Shown: positions 63,401 to 64,000 of the stretch, piece after piece | How the letters are laid out: each line of letters opens with the position of its first letter | Position numbering within the stretch: position 1 is the stretch's first letter | Origin: Streptomyces iranensis | Lineage (GTDB): Bacteria; Actinomycetota; Actinomycetes; Streptomycetales; Streptomycetaceae | DNA length: 64,000 bases | Direction of reading: 5' to 3' | Assembly: GCF_017874715.1 (NCBI RefSeq) | Contig: NZ_JAGGLR010000015.1 | Span: 1-64,000 of the forward strand | Translations under genes and position numbers: made by a program | Notes under the pieces: generated by a model | Told to the model about the DNA's origin: nothing | Database searches by the model: none | What the model saw: only the letters and a program-made list of their open reading frames with translations

Positions 63401-64000
63401 TGCCCGAGCCGGAGGTGACCGGCGGGGCGGCCGGACGGGACGCCCGCACCCCGGGCGAGCAGGTGCTCGCCGGGCTGTTCGCCGAGGCGCTCGGCGTGCC
63501 CGGGGTCGGCGTGGACGACAACTTCTTCGCGCTCGGCGGCCATTCGCTGGCCGCCACCCGGCTCGCCGGCCGGGCCCGCTCCGTGCTCGGCGTGGAACTC
63601 GCCGTGCACGAGGTGTTCGACCGGCCCACCGTGGCCATGCTCGCCGAACTGCTGGACACCGCGAGGGCGGCGCGGCCCGCGCTGGTCCCGGTGGACCGGC
63701 CGGAGCCCATGCCGCTGTCGTTCGCCCAGGCCCGGCTGTGGTTCCTCGACCGGCTCGACGGCCCCAACCCCACGTACAACATCCCCTTCGTGCTGCGGAT
63801 GTCCGGCGATCTGCACGTCCCGGCGCTGCGGGCGGCGCTGCGCGACGTCCTGCTGCGGCATGAGAGCCTGCGCACCGTCTTCCCCGACACCGCGGGCGAG
63901 CCCCGGCAGCACGTGGTGCCCGCCGAGGAGCTGCCGCCGCTGCCGTACGCGTCCGAGGTCGCCGCCGCGGACCTGCCTGCCGCCCTGGCGGCCGCCGCGG
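60424..64000 (+). CDS. NRPS with starter condensation domain, incomplete at right edge: Cs-A(Thr)-T-C...
   Basis: The first 1192 codons are in the window. The start is the ATG at 60424, with GGAGTGAG upstream. The opening C domain (residues about 8-440) has the starter-type motif FRLTDGQRGIWYAVQGDP and HHIVLDG (His139-140), as in lipoinitiating NRPSs, so it should condense the ACP-bound acyl chain with the first residue. The A domain (about 480-960) reads D-F-W-N-V-G-M-V-H, the Thr code. T Ser1041 (LGGHS) follows, then an LCL-type C domain (PMPLSFAQARLWFLDRLDGP) cut by the window edge. It is thus the first NRPS of the assembly line although it lies last. It continues without a stop to base 64000. 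Confidence 0.95.
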   Translation, partial: MSVPQGVRFRLTDGQRGIWYAVQGDPANPLFGLAERVDIQGPVDPGLFEAALRRVVDETEALRVSFGADADGPYQVVAPGLDWPFHLVDVSGQDDPEAAVRAWASADQKRPVDLFAGPLFTFALFRLAEDRHVWYQRHHHIVLDGQSVGMIARRVAAVYSAAVAGEPCPESGHGGLRELIEADAAYGGSEEIVRDRRYWAEQLADRPEVQGLTTQPTRYPDGPLLRVVSTLEPTAVESIRSLAREAGTAWPTVAVAAQALYLHRITGRTDVVLALPVAARPGGDAASVPGMVSNLVPLRLSVRPGDTVAELLGQVSRRMRGALRHQRYRYEELRRDAGTLADGSRLVGPRVNIIMFDYDLDFGGHPGVVHNLTIGHDDDLTVVVDNRAGDGGLRVELNASPELYSAAEVERHGERLTGLLRALGAGAPDRPLGLLDIATEAERRQVLTDFAGDPAATAALPAEAALPAATDGGTVRAATATTLTELFEARVRECPDARAVSLGADTLTYAELNARANALARLLVARGAGPGRFVGLVLPRSIDLVVALLAVVKSGAAYVPIDPAYPADRIAYTISDVDLALLVTDARVEVALPAGVERVVLGEEGVRERLAALPGTDLTDADRPSPLLPVAPAYVIYTSGSTGRPKGVVVSHHNVVRLFTATRRWFPFGADEVWTLFHSYAFDFSVWELWGPLLHGGRLVVVPFEVSRSPERFLRLLADERVTFLNQTPSAFYQLVNADREDPATGDRLALRHVVFGGEALDLGRLADWYERHGEGAACAPLLVNMYGITETTVHVSHLALDPELAASGAGSLIGRSIPDLRVRVLDGALRPAPPGVAGEMYVAGAGVAQGYLKRPGLSANRFVADPFAGDGSRMYRTGDLARWNADGLLEYLGRADDQVKIRGFRIETGEIAAALSACQGVADCAVVARDDRGGERRLVAYVVPQAPGEALDPGLLRKKLGESLPDYMLPAAFVTLPALPLTPSGKLDTRALPEPEVTGGAAGRDARTPGEQVLAGLFAEALGVPGVGVDDNFFALGGHSLAATRLAGRARSVLGVELAVHEVFDRPTVAMLAELLDTARAARPALVPVDRPEPMPLSFAQARLWFLDRLDGPNPTYNIPFVLRMSGDLHVPALRAALRDVLLRHESLRTVFPDTAGEPRQHVVPAEELPPLPYASEVAAADLPAALAAAA

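Noticed and set aside
60313..63912. A 1199-residue leftward open frame opposite the third NRPS
   Set aside because: The + strand frame has clear C, A and T domain motifs. The antisense product has no recognisable domain.

Overview
The window is high-GC actinomycete DNA, almost certainly Streptomyces. It has very GC-rich codon use, GTG and TTG starts, a tRNA without an encoded CCA, an MsiK-type sugar ATPase, a SARP, and TTA (bldA-type) codons restricted to a few genes. Left of about 3.4 kb is ordinary chromosome: a nucleotidyltransferase, a small secreted protein, msiK and a tRNA-Thr. From about 3.7 kb to the right edge lies one large biosynthetic gene cluster, which runs off the window inside a third NRPS gene.

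The layout is as follows. (1) 3.7-11.0 kb is a regulatory block: a stand-alone LysR-type DNA-binding domain, two paralogous LuxR-like regulators each with a TTA codon, a type II thioesterase, an NdgR-like IclR protein, a SARP with an ATPase-like domain, and two unknown small genes. (2) 11.6-21.0 kb is a type II PKS/FAS-like operon with ACP, four ketosynthase-fold genes (two with the catalytic Cys, two without), an alpha/beta hydrolase, a tandem hot-dog thioesterase, two FabZ-like genes, a ketoreductase, a DsbA-fold isomerase and an MbtH protein. (3) 21.2-28.9 kb holds an ABC1/UbiB-type kinase, then a leftward, translationally coupled 4-hydroxyphenylglycine (Hpg) operon (hmaS, an hmo-hpgT fusion, tyrA) and a membrane protein. 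(4) 29.2-34.7 kb holds a P450, a DrrAB-type exporter, a luciferase-like monooxygenase and a second P450. (5) 35.0-58.0 kb holds two giant NRPS genes. (6) 58.0-60.2 kb holds a third P450 and a second pair of FabZ-like genes. (7) From 60.4 kb a third NRPS begins with a starter condensation domain.

The genes fit a cinnamoyl- or polyenoyl-lipopeptide of the skyllamycin/WS9326A type that also contains Hpg. The PKS block makes a reduced, isomerised unsaturated acyl chain on the ACP. The starter C domain of the third NRPS attaches it to the first residue, read as Thr. The chain should pass, possibly through modules outside the window, to the 35-kb NRPS (hydrophobic, Pro-like, and an epimerised unknown residue) and then to the 46-kb NRPS (Gly, an epimerised aromatic residue, Asn), whose thioesterase releases it, probably as a macrocycle. 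Gene order is therefore not the order of assembly. The P450s and the luciferase-like enzyme are candidate tailoring oxygenases, and DrrAB the exporter. No Hpg-type adenylation code and no phytoene-dehydrogenase-like aromatising enzyme is visible, so these should lie to the right if the cluster is complete.

The most interesting non-coding signal is a recurrent imperfect inverted repeat of about 24 bp whose right arm ends in the -35 TTGC. It is followed 17-18 bp later by a TAGAAA-like -10, and five clear copies plus two variants sit in cluster promoters. It looks like the operator of an undescribed pathway-wide activator.
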